DNA of 64,000 nt from Hybos culiciformis (Eukaryota > Arthropoda > Insecta > Diptera > Hybotidae): contig OZ023275.1 in assembly GCA_964007475.1 (NCBI GenBank), forward strand, positions 4,712,001 to 4,776,000, written 5' to 3'. Position 1 is the stretch's first letter; the number at the start of each line of letters is the position of its first letter. Both the position numbers and the translations under genes were made by a program. This document shows positions 13,462 through 25,762 of the stretch, piece after piece. Under the pieces are notes generated by a model, which was not told where the DNA came from, did no database searches, and saw only the letters and a program-made list of their open reading frames with translations.

Positions 13462-16400
13462 TGATGAGTTTTTAGTTAAATTTATGCGATTGCAGTTTAT
13501 GATTAAAAAAAAAGATATTTTTATATAAAAACATGTGTCAAAAAGAAAAATTATATATTCCTTATTTTAAGAATTTTTTTAAATTTAATTTAAGGTTGAC
13601 AAATTTATATTAAATCCGAATGTGAACTGCTTCCAATTATTAAGTTTTATATGATAATCTGGCATTTATTTGTATAAATATGCTTATTAAACATATGTAT
13701 TTAGAATAAAATATTGAAATGATCCATCAATTTGTAGAGTGTTCATTATAAATGCAATAACATTTGAATATAATGTATTTTATATTCAGTTTATTCAGAA
13801 TAAAATATTTATTATGGGGTCTGGTATAACTTTCACTTTTTATACTCGTCAATAAAAACACAAAACTTTTAGGCCGTGATGCTCTAATTTATTTAAAACT
13901 GAAATTTGTTTTAAATTAGTGATATTGTTTTATATGTTAGGGCTTTACTTAATACTTTAAGTCTTCAGTTCCTAATAAACTGGTGATATTAGTTAATTCG
14001 TAAAATATATAATTGATGGTTTAAAATTGTGTTTTTTTGATAACTTACCTTAATTAAAATTAAGCATCATTTGATAAGTAGCATTAAATTCATTGTAGAA
14101 TATTTGATCAATTTATACAATTTGGCTGTAAATTAAAAAAAGGGCAGATTTTATTAGGCATGAAACTTATTTAATTTTCTCAAAACTTTATTATGTATAA
14201 TAGAGAAGCATTTATTTTTATATTAAATAATGTAATAATGTCATGTAAAATATAAAAAAAAAAATAAAAATTAGATCAAATTCGATTTTCAATATTATGT
14301 TGTGTGCGCAACTATGTATATTAATATATTAATATCAAATATGGTTCAGTAAATTCTGTTTCAAAAAGCAATAATTATGAGTGGGAAGCTTTTTAAGTAA
14401 AAATAAATACAATAAATAAAAAAAGTTGAGCCGAAATATATAAAATTTCTAGAAAAATTTTCAATATTTATTACTAACAATACTTTGCATATGCAACATA
14501 TTTTGAAAACGAGCAACATTTTATCAATAAGTCTTTAAATAATAACCAAAGTGTCGAAATCAGTTCATTTTAATGCTCTAATTTTTGGAGCTTACAATTT
14601 TTAGATCCTAGTATATATCGAATATTTGAGTTTGCTTCGGCTCCATATTCTGTTATACTCCTATAAATATCTCTTACGCCAAAAGAATCAGCTAATTGCT
14701 TGAGTGATTTTTCGACAAATTTATTTTTGAAAAGATTGGTATTTTATTTGAATTTTAGTATAGGTACTTAAGTGTTAGTTAGAGAGCATTTTGTGGATAC
14801 TAAATTTGACGAATCAATTTTTTTTAAGTAATATTGTATTGGAAAAAAAAGTATTTGGTTTCAACCTAAATGACATAACAATTCATTTTGTCAAACAGAA
14901 TTATTGTAGGCTTTTTATTTGAAAATAAACCCGAATGAATCTAAATAACATTATTAATAAGGTTCGTTCTTCTTGTCTTCAGAAAGAAAATTAGAAAAAC
15001 AGAAAAATAATAAATTATAAAAGCGATGAAATTTTTGTTTATAAAAAATATATAATTTTTTTTTATTTTTTTTTATTTTCATTTTATTCAGTTCCGAAAT
15101 AAAACTTATGAAATTTTTACTTCCTCTTTTTTTTTAAATAAAACTATACACACACAAATCAAAATAGTTTAGTTTAGTTAGTGAACTATGAACATTTTAT
15201 TTGTTGCTATTTTGACAATCGACATTTTTGTGGGATGTTAAAGCATTTTTAATTTAATTTTTTACTGCATAAAGATAGCTATGTTTATATTTTTTTTTGT
15301 TATTTTTTCAAAGGGGCGTAAGACCTACTCAATTAACATAACCAAAAATTATTTAAATTTTATTTTTTAAGAAGCTTATTATTACATTCAGAAAATAAAT
15401 TATATAATATCTGTTTTTTAATAACATTTTTTAATCGATTATTGCGTATGTATCTATTGTACTATTTTATTATAATAGTACGGTTAATTATATAAAATAT
15501 GTTTGAATAGATTTATAAAGTTGTAAATACATACATTATTATTTAAAATTTTAATGCAATATTTATTGATATGATATTTATCTGAAGCGATAGAGGGTAA
15601 CCATATAATAATGAGTCAAAAAATAGGTATCGAAAGTAAAATAAGTATATTATACAATTTTTTTTACTATACATGTTATTTGACTATTATTACTATATTA
15701 CTAAAAAAACAAATTTTTAACGACTGACTATAAGAAACCTTATCGTATTCGGTAATAAATCTATGAAATAACAGTGTTAAATTCTGCTAATTCTGACTCA
15801 CTACTAATTATTTCTTAAAGAACTTTTTACAGAGTTCAATTCAAAAAGACTAAAATTTTAAATATTTTTATCTTATGCAGAAATTTTTAATTTAAAAAAA
15901 ATTATTATTAATAAAAAAAAAATTATCTTAATTAAATATTATTTATATGTAAATATTTGTACTGAAATATATTATTTTTTGGCGTTCTGTGTTTTCATAT
16001 TTTAGTGTGAAAACCCCTTTCTGTTACTAAAAAAAATTATTTTGATAATGATAAATATTGATTTTAGATATTCCTAAATTTTTATTTAACTATTCAATAA
16101 ACTGATAATATTTTGGGTGCAACTTAACAAAAATTAATATTCATAAATTTCTATTTGGAAATATAAATAAAAAATGTGGAATTCTAAGAAAAAAATAAAT
16201 TCCTGATTATAAAACTATGGATTTATTTGATTTGCGGTATAGAAGCCTTAATTTTTTCTTATAAATAACCCAGTCAACTGAGAATAATTTCTGTTAAAAA
16301 TTTCCACCGAATATAATATAGTCTTACAGCCTTTTCTTTAAATGCAAATTATCATTTTTATTTAGAATTCTAGTACATCTATGTACATTCTCATGTCTCA

Positions 16401-16966
16401 TCCTATTGCGTAGTAAGTTTGTCGATTAATATTTTCTGAATTTCTTCACTGTCATAATTATATTTTTATATTTTGTTTCATAAAAATTAAAAAAAAAATC
16501 TGAAAATTGTAGAAAATTTGTAGTTAAACTGATTTTGTAGGAAATTTTCATTATTTGACATTAATTTTTTTTTCTATATAATTTGTTAGTCATTTTTCGT
16601 GGGATTGTCTCATCATTAATAAATAATATTTTATTCTTATATGTATATCTTTGTTAACTATTAAGTTATATTATTCAGTATATTTTCATAATATCTATAC
16701 TGAAACGAAGTTAATTAGAGTGAATTATAGAGTATACAACTGGCAAGATACACTACTTAAGAAATTCAGCCAGCCTTGAATCGAATTGGTAAAAATACAA
16801 GAAGAACTTAGTCTGACTGAAACTTCAATTTAAAGCTAGTAAAAGAAAAATATTCGTTGCTTTTAAAACAATTTTATGAAATACTTTTAACTTTTTTTTT
16901 ACAAATTAATAAATTTTGTAGCAAGCATTGCAAAAATTTGATATTGACTTTTTTTTTCTCAATTTG

Positions 16967-16972
16967 TCAGTA
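16967..16972 (+). promoter_or_regulatory. Possible initiator of the proteasome gene
   Basis: TCAGTA resembles the insect initiator TCAGTY and lies about 50 bp before the start codon at 17019, a sensible leader length for a housekeeping gene. The last base departs from consensus and no TATA box at a fitting distance is distinctive in this AT-rich DNA. Weak call. Confidence 0.25.
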
Positions 16973-17018
16973 TTGTCATAAGAATAAAATAAATTAGTTT
17001 TGAAAAATATAATTAGTT

Positions 17019-17810
17019 ATGTTTTCACAAAATAGAAAATATTTGAAACCGTTGTGGTGCAATGGACCAACTCCAGGAGAATTTTATGATTTTCCCAATA
17101 GAAATTCATCATTTAATAATTTTAATGAACAAAAAACAAGTTTTGGAGTACAACATAAGCCTCCAATAACAACTGGAACATCAGTTTTTGGTTTGCAATT
17201 TGAAGGTGGCGTCATGTTGGCTGCAGATAATTTAGTTTCATATGGTTCACTGTCACGTTATCAAGAAGTTAAAAGGGTTTTTAAAATCAATGAATTAACA
17301 ATTTTAGGATTTAGTGGAAATTATGCAGATTTTCAATACATTAAACGTGATATTGATCACAAAATTATTGAAGAATATTGCTATAGTGATAATATGCAAA
17401 TGAAGCCGAAATCATTGTGTACTGCATTAACTCGAAACTTATATAACAGACGAAGTAAGAATGAACCATTATGGCTTGATATAGTTATTGGGGGTTTGCA
17501 AGAAGGTGCGCAATATTTGGCACATGCTGATTTAAGAGGACGTTCATATGAAGATGATTGTGTGGCAACTGGTATTGGAAAATTTTTAGCTCTACCTTTG
17601 TTACGAGAACAGGTGGATGGAAAACCATTGTTGAAAAAAGAAAAAGCTTTAGAATTAATTCAAAAATGTATGGAAGTCTGTTACTACAGAGATTGCAGAT
17701 CATTATGTAAATACTCTGTAGCTATTTGTTCGAAAAAAGAAACAACAATTTATGAAAATTTGGAGATAAATCAAAATTGGAATTTGGCTCGTTTAATTGA
17801 TGGATATTGA
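17019..17810 (+). CDS. Prosbeta7: Proteasome subunit beta type-4 (20S core, beta7 position)
   Basis: A single open frame of 263 residues, close to the 264 of human PSMB4, read from ATG at 17019 to TGA. It encodes the beta7 subunit of the 20S proteasome core, a structural, non-catalytic member of the beta ring that degrades ubiquitinated proteins in cytosol and nucleus. Seen in the sequence: an N-terminal stretch with GPTPGEFYDFP (about 16-26) matching the family propeptide, a processing region before TTGTSV (51-56), FEGGVMLAAD (61-70), GSLSR (76-80), GFSGNYADFQY (97-107), NRRSKNEPLW (143-152), ATGIGKFLALPLLRE (183-197) and YYRD (222-225), all in family order. The chosen ATG gives the expected propeptide. 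There is no intron in the coding region, which is noteworthy because the tektin and forkhead genes here are spliced. Stop is followed at once by an A tract. Likely functional; no frameshift or stop seen. Confidence 0.96.
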   Translation: MFSQNRKYLKPLWCNGPTPGEFYDFPNRNSSFNNFNEQKTSFGVQHKPPITTGTSVFGLQFEGGVMLAADNLVSYGSLSRYQEVKRVFKINELTILGFSGNYADFQYIKRDIDHKIIEEYCYSDNMQMKPKSLCTALTRNLYNRRSKNEPLWLDIVIGGLQEGAQYLAHADLRGRSYEDDCVATGIGKFLALPLLREQVDGKPLLKKEKALELIQKCMEVCYYRDCRSLCKYSVAICSKKETTIYENLEINQNWNLARLIDGY

Positions 17811-20800
17811 AAAAAAAAAATAAATAAATTTTCTACAAAAAGTTCATAAAGTTAGTTGTGAATCAGTTTAAGAAAATGATTCAAATTATGTTATCCACAG
17901 ATTTTAAATTAGTTTATTTTTTCCTTCAAACTTGTATATGAAGGAGGAATAAAATTTTTGAGTTCAATAAATTATTTTCAATTGAAAAAAAAAATTTTTA
18001 TAATATTTGATAAAAAATCCTTGAAATAACAAATTTTTGAAATTATGGTTTTTACTTTTTTGATATTCTACATTCTTCCCAAAGAAAAACAAATGTACAG
18101 AAAAATAATTTCTTGAAATCATATACCTATATAATTTTTCTTTAAATAAATTCCAGTGTATTTTATGTGTATATTAAAGTTCCTGGTGATCCTTATTATA
18201 TTAAGTTTTACATCAAAAGCTTTATTTAAATATTAATTAATTAATAGGTTGAAAATGACAGTAATTGATTTGAGGAATTTATCAGAGAAAATTATTCTAT
18301 ATAATATTTTTTTTGCAATTTATTTTATATATTTTGTATTTAAATTTTATTTTCAAAAATGAAAAAAACAAATAATCAAAAAAAGAAATTAAAATATTTT
18401 CGCAGAAAAAATAAGTGGTTTTATAAAATATTTCCAAACGAATTCTTAGAATTTTTTTAAAATAAATAAAAAATAATGACTAAAATGATTGTCACTTTAT
18501 TCCGAAATTATAATTATTATTATTACCCATAGAGAAACATAAAATTTGACATAAGTGGGGTATGTGGATATTATATAGTGATTTTCTTTTTGCTCAGTTT
18601 TTCTATGTAGGTATACATTAATATATGTATAATAAGAAATTTTTTCTTTTCGAAACTATTGAGACTATTTTATTTTTACACCAAATCATTGAAATAAATT
18701 GTTTAAGCCCGTAATTTAATTTTTTCAAGAAAATTCCTTCTACCCATACTATGTTTAGTACACAAGGAAGGCTAAATTTTTTTTTTTGAGGTCCACTAAT
18801 GAACAAAAAAACAACGAAACAAATAAGAAGTTTTGAAACAGAGAACAACGACGTATTACAGAAACTCACATTTACCATAAACTTAAGCTTCTGCATTATG
18901 ATGCTTGGGGTAAATTTTTAAGGCTTTGCGAAAATAGATTTTTGATTCTACCAAAGTCCGATGCCCAATCTAAATTTATCAAAGATTTTGAAAAAAACAG
19001 AACTTGTCTGTTACTCTTTTAGTCGTTAATAAATAAAAGTTAAATAATATTATACATTAAAAATATACAATAATTTGTCTCTTTCAAAAGAATTAGTTTT
19101 TAATTTTTAAAATAATATCAAACTGTGAGAAAATTTATTAGAAACATTGCTCATTTTCCACGCGGAAAAGAATTAGTGTACATATTTTATATACATATAA
19201 AAATATAGATACATTTAAAAAATAAAAATACAAATTATATTATTGTATAAAATATAATCACTAGTGAAACATTAATAGATAATAATTTATATTAAATTAT
19301 AAGAAAAAGAGGCCTTTAATACATTACTTGGCATAATGCCTACAAAAAACGGAAAAAAAACAAAAACCACTCATTCATATTTTCGTTCGACTTGGCGGTA
19401 TTTCAAATTTTTTTTTGCTTTTTTTTTTTTAAATATGCAATTTTTTTTTTATTTTAGTGGGTATAAATAATGATTATTTATTTCTTGGTTATTTAGTTAT
19501 GATTATCTTGTGGTAATGTTTAGCATTATTAAAAAAAAAAAAAAAAATAGTTAACACTATATTGGTTTTAGAAATATTTTCTATTCGGTAAACAGAAATC
19601 AAATTCATATTAAAATTGTTTTACCTTGTAAATAGAATATAAATAATATATAACTAAATTAGGTTCCGCCAAATAAAATAAATTCGATCATAATTCAATA
19701 TTATATTGTCAGAAAAAATGTATACAAAATTTCATTTCACAATATTATTGGCAGCCGATTATGAATTTCTTAAAGAAAAAAAAAAAACAAAAAATTATGC
19801 GAATATTGACCTTTAATTTAAATTTTTTGAGATAATTTATTTATTATAAATACTTAATACAATATTTATTATAAAATGTATAACACCTTGTTTTCTACAT
19901 TTAGTATATCTATTTTTGTGTCCACAACATAAATATCTATTTTTAATCAATATTTATTTTTTTTTACAAACTTTTACCTGAAATGAAATTTTGTTTTTAA
20001 AAAGTAATTAAAAAATAAAAACATGAAGATAAAAAGACCGTACAAGTGTCATATTAATAAATTAAAAATAAAAAAATTTATACTTTCAAACCAAATAAAT
20101 GTAATATAAAAGAAAAAAAAATCTTGTAAATCAAAATAACAAAAAAAATAAAATATAATAAAAAAAAATATATAATGAAAAATTATAAAATCGAAATGAG
20201 AGCGACAAACACCATCTGTGTGAATAGAAAATTTATTAAAAAATAATAATAATATAAAAACAAAATAAGCTTTTTTTTTTTATTATTTTTAAATGAAAAT
20301 ATCAGGAAAATATATTTTGAACAGCGGAAAAACATGATTTTTTATTTTTTTTATGTTGTTATATTTTGAATAATTTCTTTTTAAATAATAAAAAATATTC
20401 AAAAAAATAAAGCATTTTTTTTTTTAAGTTTTTGTTTATTTTAATAAATTAATCTTAATAAAAACTCAAATTGATTTATTGAAATTGACATTTTTTTTTA
20501 TTTAATTTGTGGCATTATTATTTTGGATTTATAAAAGAAAAATAAAAGATTTAAAAAATGAAAAAAAAAAAAAAATTATTTAAATTTTTTTAAAATATTG
20601 CTAAATGACCACTGAAGTGATCATCTGATGGAAAAAAATCACTCGGCCTCGGGAGCCTTATCTTATCAATATCCATATGCCGAATTCAATCAAAATAAGT
20701 TCTAGCCTTTAAATGATTTTTGTAATTATTTATTCACATTTGTCAATTGATTTTATCGATGAAACGGTAATAAGATTTGCTTATCATTAGGTAAATAGTC

Positions 20801-21232
20801 AAAGATTACAGCCATTTCAGACCGTCACGCACAGACTCTTGTTGTTATCTGGTCGAAATTATATGTGTTCTACTAAAAAACGTAATAATGTATTTAAAAT
20901 ATGAATAAAATAGCAAATAATTAAGTATTTCATAATTATGATGATTATATGATTGAAAAATTTTTGAATTGAAATAAATTTATATAAAAAAAACTCTGTA
21001 AAAAGAAAACTCAAAGTTTCATAGAAATATTAGAAAAAAAAATTATCTCCAACGATTTTTCCTCTTTTAAGCCGTGCCACTTAGAAATAATCATTCTTCA
21101 TTGAAATGTTCTTTTTTTGTTGAAATATATTAAATGCTTCCGTATATTTGTTTTGTGTACCTACATATTTAATCTATGCCCTTAAAATATTTTCTGGCCA
21201 TTGTCCAGAGTTTTAATGTTTTTTTTTTTTAA
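17811..21232. other. 3' flank of the proteasome gene and gene-free DNA
   Basis: Apart from the presumed 3' UTR of the proteasome gene, nothing coding is supported. Two stretches of higher complexity, about 18640-19020 and 20590-20880, stand out from the homopolymer-rich background. The second includes CTCGGCCTCGGGAGCC near 20643. Both may be decayed mobile elements, but no ends or frames identify them. Confidence 0.5.
17948..17953 (+). terminator. Candidate polyadenylation signal
   Basis: AATAAA about 140 bp after the proteasome stop codon, with a second copy at 17966-17971. In DNA this AT-rich the hexamer is common, so the call rests mainly on position. Confidence 0.35.
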
Positions 21233-21597
21233 TACACGGAGAGAAATCCAATCAGATATTATGATTATGACGATTGTACATATGCGTAAAGCAGTCAGAG
21301 AACTCAGCTCTTAATAACTAATCATAAACCGTAAATATTAATCATAAACAATGACTAAGGGTAAAAACAATCACTATGACTGCAAAATCATAAATCCTGC
21401 AACCCAATAATATCGTTCTTATTCATTTCTTACGTCTTAAAAGCGAGTAATGGCTGCTATTTTACATAAGAAAATAAAATTTAAGTTTTTTTTATTAATT
21501 TTTTTTATTTAATTTTTTTTTATATTTTTTTAATTTATTAAATTTTATTTATTATATTTTTATTAAATTTACAATTTTATTTCTTATGTCTTCTTCC

Positions 21598-21651
21598 GGA
21601 TTCCAACCTGGGTCTTTAGCATTGCAATCCGCCTACACTACCACTCAGCTA
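21598..21651 (-). other. tRNA-like segment in left arm of the foldback element
   Basis: On the minus strand an A-box match TAGCTGAGTGG (21651-21641) is followed by a B-box-like GGTTGGAATCC (21608-21598), correct order and spacing for an internal pol III promoter. It matches the opposed segment at 21706-21760 over about 65 bp including flanks. No complete cloverleaf forms, so it is a relic or a SINE-like head rather than a tRNA gene. Confidence 0.6.
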
Positions 21652-21705
21652 CGGTATTGAAATTTAAAATGTACATAAAATAGAAAATATAAATTTGGTA
21701 TACAC

Positions 21706-21760
21706 ATTTTCTGTGTGGTGTGTTGGCTATTTGTAATGTTAAGGACGCAGGTTCGAATCC
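21706..21760 (+). other. tRNA-like segment in right arm of the foldback element
   Basis: A perfect B box GGTTCGAATCC (21750-21760) lies in the plus orientation. The upstream A-box position (CTGTGTGGT at 21711) is degenerate. Shared wording with the left arm includes the CCGAAGAA-type sequence just after the B box. About 50 bp of AT-rich DNA separates the two segments, so the centre of the element could form a stem-loop. Confidence 0.55.
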
Positions 21761-24417
21761 CGAAGAAAGCAAAAAAATTTTGGTTTTTTATTTTTTTTTA
21801 GCGCCATTACAGAAAATTTCAACTATGTACTATTATTTTAGTAATTAAAGTAAATAATCTGAATTTTAATCACCGAAAATAAAATAAAAAGTGAAAAAAA
21901 AATGTTTTTGTATTAATCATAACTTATGACTAGCATGATTAAGCATCATAACTTATGATTTCAGGTAAATCATAAGATAATCACGATGTATAACGTAGTA
22001 ATTATATGCAAAGATTATTCATCTTCCGCGAAAATTTTTAATCATAGGGCTATTTTTTCGTTATGATTAGGAGTCTATGACTGATATAATCATATTGAAT
22101 GAAAAGGCATTTCTCTGCGTGTATATAGTATTCATAAATTCATCCTTTGAGGTAAAAAAAAAACAAGAAATGATTATGGTTATTAAACCCTTACAAATAA
22201 ATTCCAATACCAATTTCTAGGCAAGATTTTTTTTTGTTGACGAAAACCCAAACAAGTAACATAAATATATTTAAAATGTGTTGAAAAGTGTTTCCATAGC
22301 TAAAAAAAAGACTTATAATGTAAAAAAAAATGTATGTACGATTTTATTTATATATTTTCTGAAAGGGATGATGAATTTTTGATTTAAAATTAATGACAAC
22401 ATAAATGAGAAAAATCCTTAAAAAAAAAAAGTATGTTAAATTACATCCCGAGTTACGTAAATTTATTATTTCCTTTTGATAAAATTATTCAATATCATAT
22501 TAAAGTTAAAGTGTAAAAATGTTGAACTTCGTATTCAACTCTGATGCTTTCTGAGTCTGAGGGATTTCTTCATTCTTTAATGATATTCTTGTGACTTCAG
22601 TACATGACATATTCTTGTGAATTATGATAAATAATTTAAAATTATTTTGCAATTGTGATCATGATTTTATTTTTTGGTCTAATTTTAATTTCATTTGGTA
22701 TTTTATTGCACTTAAACCTACTAAAAAGAGATTCTTTTAATATTGTCTGTCAGTGCTTTGTCAGTTTTTTTTTAAACATATCGTGTAGCTACAATACATA
22801 AATATTATTATATATGTTATGTCTATAAGATGTGAATGACATAATAAATAATTTTTTTTGTGAACATTAAAAGTTCCACTCAACTATTTTGTATTTGTAA
22901 TGCATTAACAGGGTTATAGAAATTAAAAATTTCTTTTTATGTTGCACGTACAGTACATATTATGTATATATGATGAATGTAAACTAATAAATAAATAAAT
23001 AATGCGTGAATTATATATTTCAACAAGAATGATTTTAATCTGTTAAAGAAGACCAAAAATTGTATAAGTATGTAAAGCCATTGATAAATTTCCAGGTATA
23101 AAAAAGAAATATAAATTTTAACTATATAAATAAACGAAAAAAAAAATAGAATATAAATTAAATTTGATGACATTTTACTTCTGTAAAGGATCAAAAAAAT
23201 AATACTTATATATTGATCCTAAACAGTATTACACGTTTGGACATATTAAAAAATCAAATATACATTTTTCTTAGAAAACAAAAATATGTATCTTTGATAT
23301 TGTTTAGGCTGGACTAAAATTTTATAGATATCAATATTATACATATACTTTTTTTTTTTATCTTATATTGATAATGTTAATTAAAACATATTTACAACAA
23401 AGCCATAGATCACGTAGTTAATTTCTTTGCACAAGATATCAGGCATAATAATAAAGAATTATAGTGTTTACTGAAATTATTAAATATGTAGTTATAAATA
23501 ATAATAAATAAGAGACTACATTGCAATTTTTATTTAATGTTCTATTTTACACTTTACGATTAAAGTTTATCTTTTCTAATGTTAATATTTACTCATCAAT
23601 ATCAAACTAAACTAGTTTTTTTGTGATAAATGTTCTCTTCGTAGAAATTTGGGTTTTTGAAATCAATAAAACACTTAACCAGCGATTCCAAGCCTGTCTA
23701 AATATAGTTGTTTTAAAGCTATACTTATTTACCTTTTAAATTTAAATGTAACATTTATACACCCTAATATATGTTTCAACAAAGCCTTTCAATGTAGGTA
23801 AATAACATATTTTCTGTTAAAATATTTTCTTATTACCTAAACTATTTTATTTTTGTTTATATTTATTATTAAATCTAATTAGTACGGTGCGTTGCAATGG
23901 TTAAATAAATATTGAAAAAACATGAAAAAGTAATCAGCAGCAGCTCAAAAGGTTGAAAAACTCATATTGCTACACTTTTAATCTCATAAGTATTATTTTA
24001 ATTTTTTATTTTTTATTTTTCAAGAATATTAATCTTAAGAGCAATATTGTGTTATCTGAATACCTAATTTAAAAAATAATTAAAAAAAAATCAATTTGAT
24101 ACGCAAACACTGGAAACTGCAGAAACAGAAATTACATAGTTAATGAAATGATCAATTTACCACTGTGTGCTAAGGAAAAAAGATGTATACGAAACATACA
24201 TAATTTTCTTTTACTGTTCTTAAAACAAATAAAAGTCTATTTATTTCCAATTTTGTTTGTTTCATTGAAGTTGTTAAGTATTTCATTATATAGTATACCT
24301 CATAATTTAGTTTTTTTTGAAATACAACAAAAATTGCATTTTTAATAAAGATCGTAATTTAAAAGAAATAAAATTGAGATTTGTTATTCATATAGTTAAA
24401 AATTGAATCATTAAAAA

Positions 24418-24493
24418 GTTCATCTATCGTTCCTGCTTAAGTATGATGATTGCCAAAGAATACTATCCAGCTAAGGAAAAGCGATAGATGAAC
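24418..24493. ncRNA. Hairpin, weak pre-miRNA candidate
   Basis: GTTCATCTATCG (24418-24429) pairs perfectly with CGATAGATGAAC (24482-24493). Inside, UUCC/GGAA, GCU/AGC and GUAU/AUAC can pair in order, leaving a loop of about 15 nt. The 76-nt length suits a microRNA precursor, but the inner stem has several 3'-side bulges, which counts against it. A small inverted-repeat element is an equally good reading. Strand is undetermined. Confidence 0.25.
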
Positions 24494-25762
24494 ATTTCAA
24501 AAATAAGTGTTTAGAAATGTCTGTGCTGTTAATGCTCATAATCAATAATTTTTATTATTTTATTTAAATAAATTTTAGTTCTTACCCTTTTTCCCAATAT
24601 AGATAGATGTAAATTAAACGTCAAATAATATGACCTTAAATATAATTTTAAAATAAATAAATTTAAAATCACATCAAAGATTAAATGAAATTTCTTAAAG
24701 GTGAATGATCATCTATAATTTTTTATTTCAATTTTTTTGTGTTCTTCTTACTGAATGGGCTTGGCTTAATACCGCAATAGTAATAATAATATTTAAAATC
24801 TAACCAAGCTTATCAAAAATATTGGAAATATATTTTAATGAGATTTCCTTGTAATTTTTTGTTTAATTTTTTTTTAAATTGTGAATTTTTTTTTTGTTTT
24901 TAAATATTTTGAAAAATTTTATGATTTTGTTTTTGTGCTTTCCAGATGCATTTCTTGTTTTTATTGAAGAATTTATTTATTTATTGTTTTTTTTTATTTT
25001 ATGTTATTTAGAAAAACAATCAATTTAATATGCTTAGCTAATTTTAACATAACTTCTTGCTAAAAAATTTTAATTTATTCTCATTCCTGTGTTATTGCAC
25101 GAAAATGAGATTTTATTATTCTTTTGAGTTCTTCTTCTAAAAATGGTAAGTGTTGCGTGGTTAAGTTGATGCTGATTGAAGAAAATTTGTGTTAAGAATG
25201 ATGTGTATACAGGTAAGTAAAATGATTCAAAATGTGAAGAAAAATAAAGTATTTTTTTTTTTTAAAAGTAATTTTATTTTTTATTATTTACAATATTTTT
25301 TTTGTTTTTATTTTCAGATTTCCAGTTAAAATTATATGGTTGATTGTATTTTTAAACAAGTTATGTTAATTGTTTTTTAATAATGTGTATTTTTCTTACG
25401 AAAATAAAATAATTTACCAAAATAAAAATTATTATTTCATTTTTTTTTTTTGTTAAATGAAAATAAAGTAGCGAAGGTTCACTCTAAATAATTGAAATTT
25501 CTTAGGTAGTAGACATTTTTTTTTTTTTTTTTTTTTCACATTAATGATTATAAGTTATATTTTGCAATAGAAGGTATATTCATAGATTCGCAATTAAAAT
25601 TATTAATTATTTATGTTATTTATGTCATTTGTAGTTCATAAATTATAATTATTAAAGAAAATATTTATTTTTGAAAGTTGTTGATAACAATATGTAAATG
25701 TGTTTAAAAAAGAAAAGTACGGAGAAAATAAATATAATTAAAAATTAATAAATATTTCATAC

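Larger units (their letters stand above)
12633..17018. other. Gene-free stretch upstream of the proteasome gene
   Basis: The first 150 bp may be a SINE tail. A GC-rich patch at 13384-13461 is described separately. The rest is AT-rich with no supported gene. The presumed core promoter of the downstream gene lies in the last 60 bp. Confidence 0.55.
21233..22123. mobile_element. Foldback / MITE-like DNA element with terminal inverted repeats
   Basis: The element is bounded by 15-bp inverted repeats: TACACGGAGAGAAAT (21233-21247) and, on the other strand, TACACGCAGAGAAAT (22123-22109), 14 of 15 identical. The outer TA at each end could be the target duplication. The two halves are diverged inverted copies of each other, about 420 bp per arm. 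Both arms show many ATCATAA or TTATGAT heptamers in the subterminal zone, a CCATTAC motif, an A/T-rich filler and, near the centre, an opposed tRNA-like segment. No open frame is present, so it must be mobilised by an enzyme encoded elsewhere (inference). Heptamer clusters near the ends resemble transposase-binding sites. The superfamily was not identified. Confidence 0.72.

Noticed and set aside
13440..13470. Box C/D snoRNA suggested by TGATGA and CTGA words
   Set aside because: The boxes are not in the required C-then-D order at a suitable distance, and no terminal stem flanks them.
22937..23194. Minus-strand frame of 85 codons resembling a membrane protein
   Set aside because: The hydrophobic look comes from T-rich codons (Phe, Leu, Ile, Tyr). 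No gene context.
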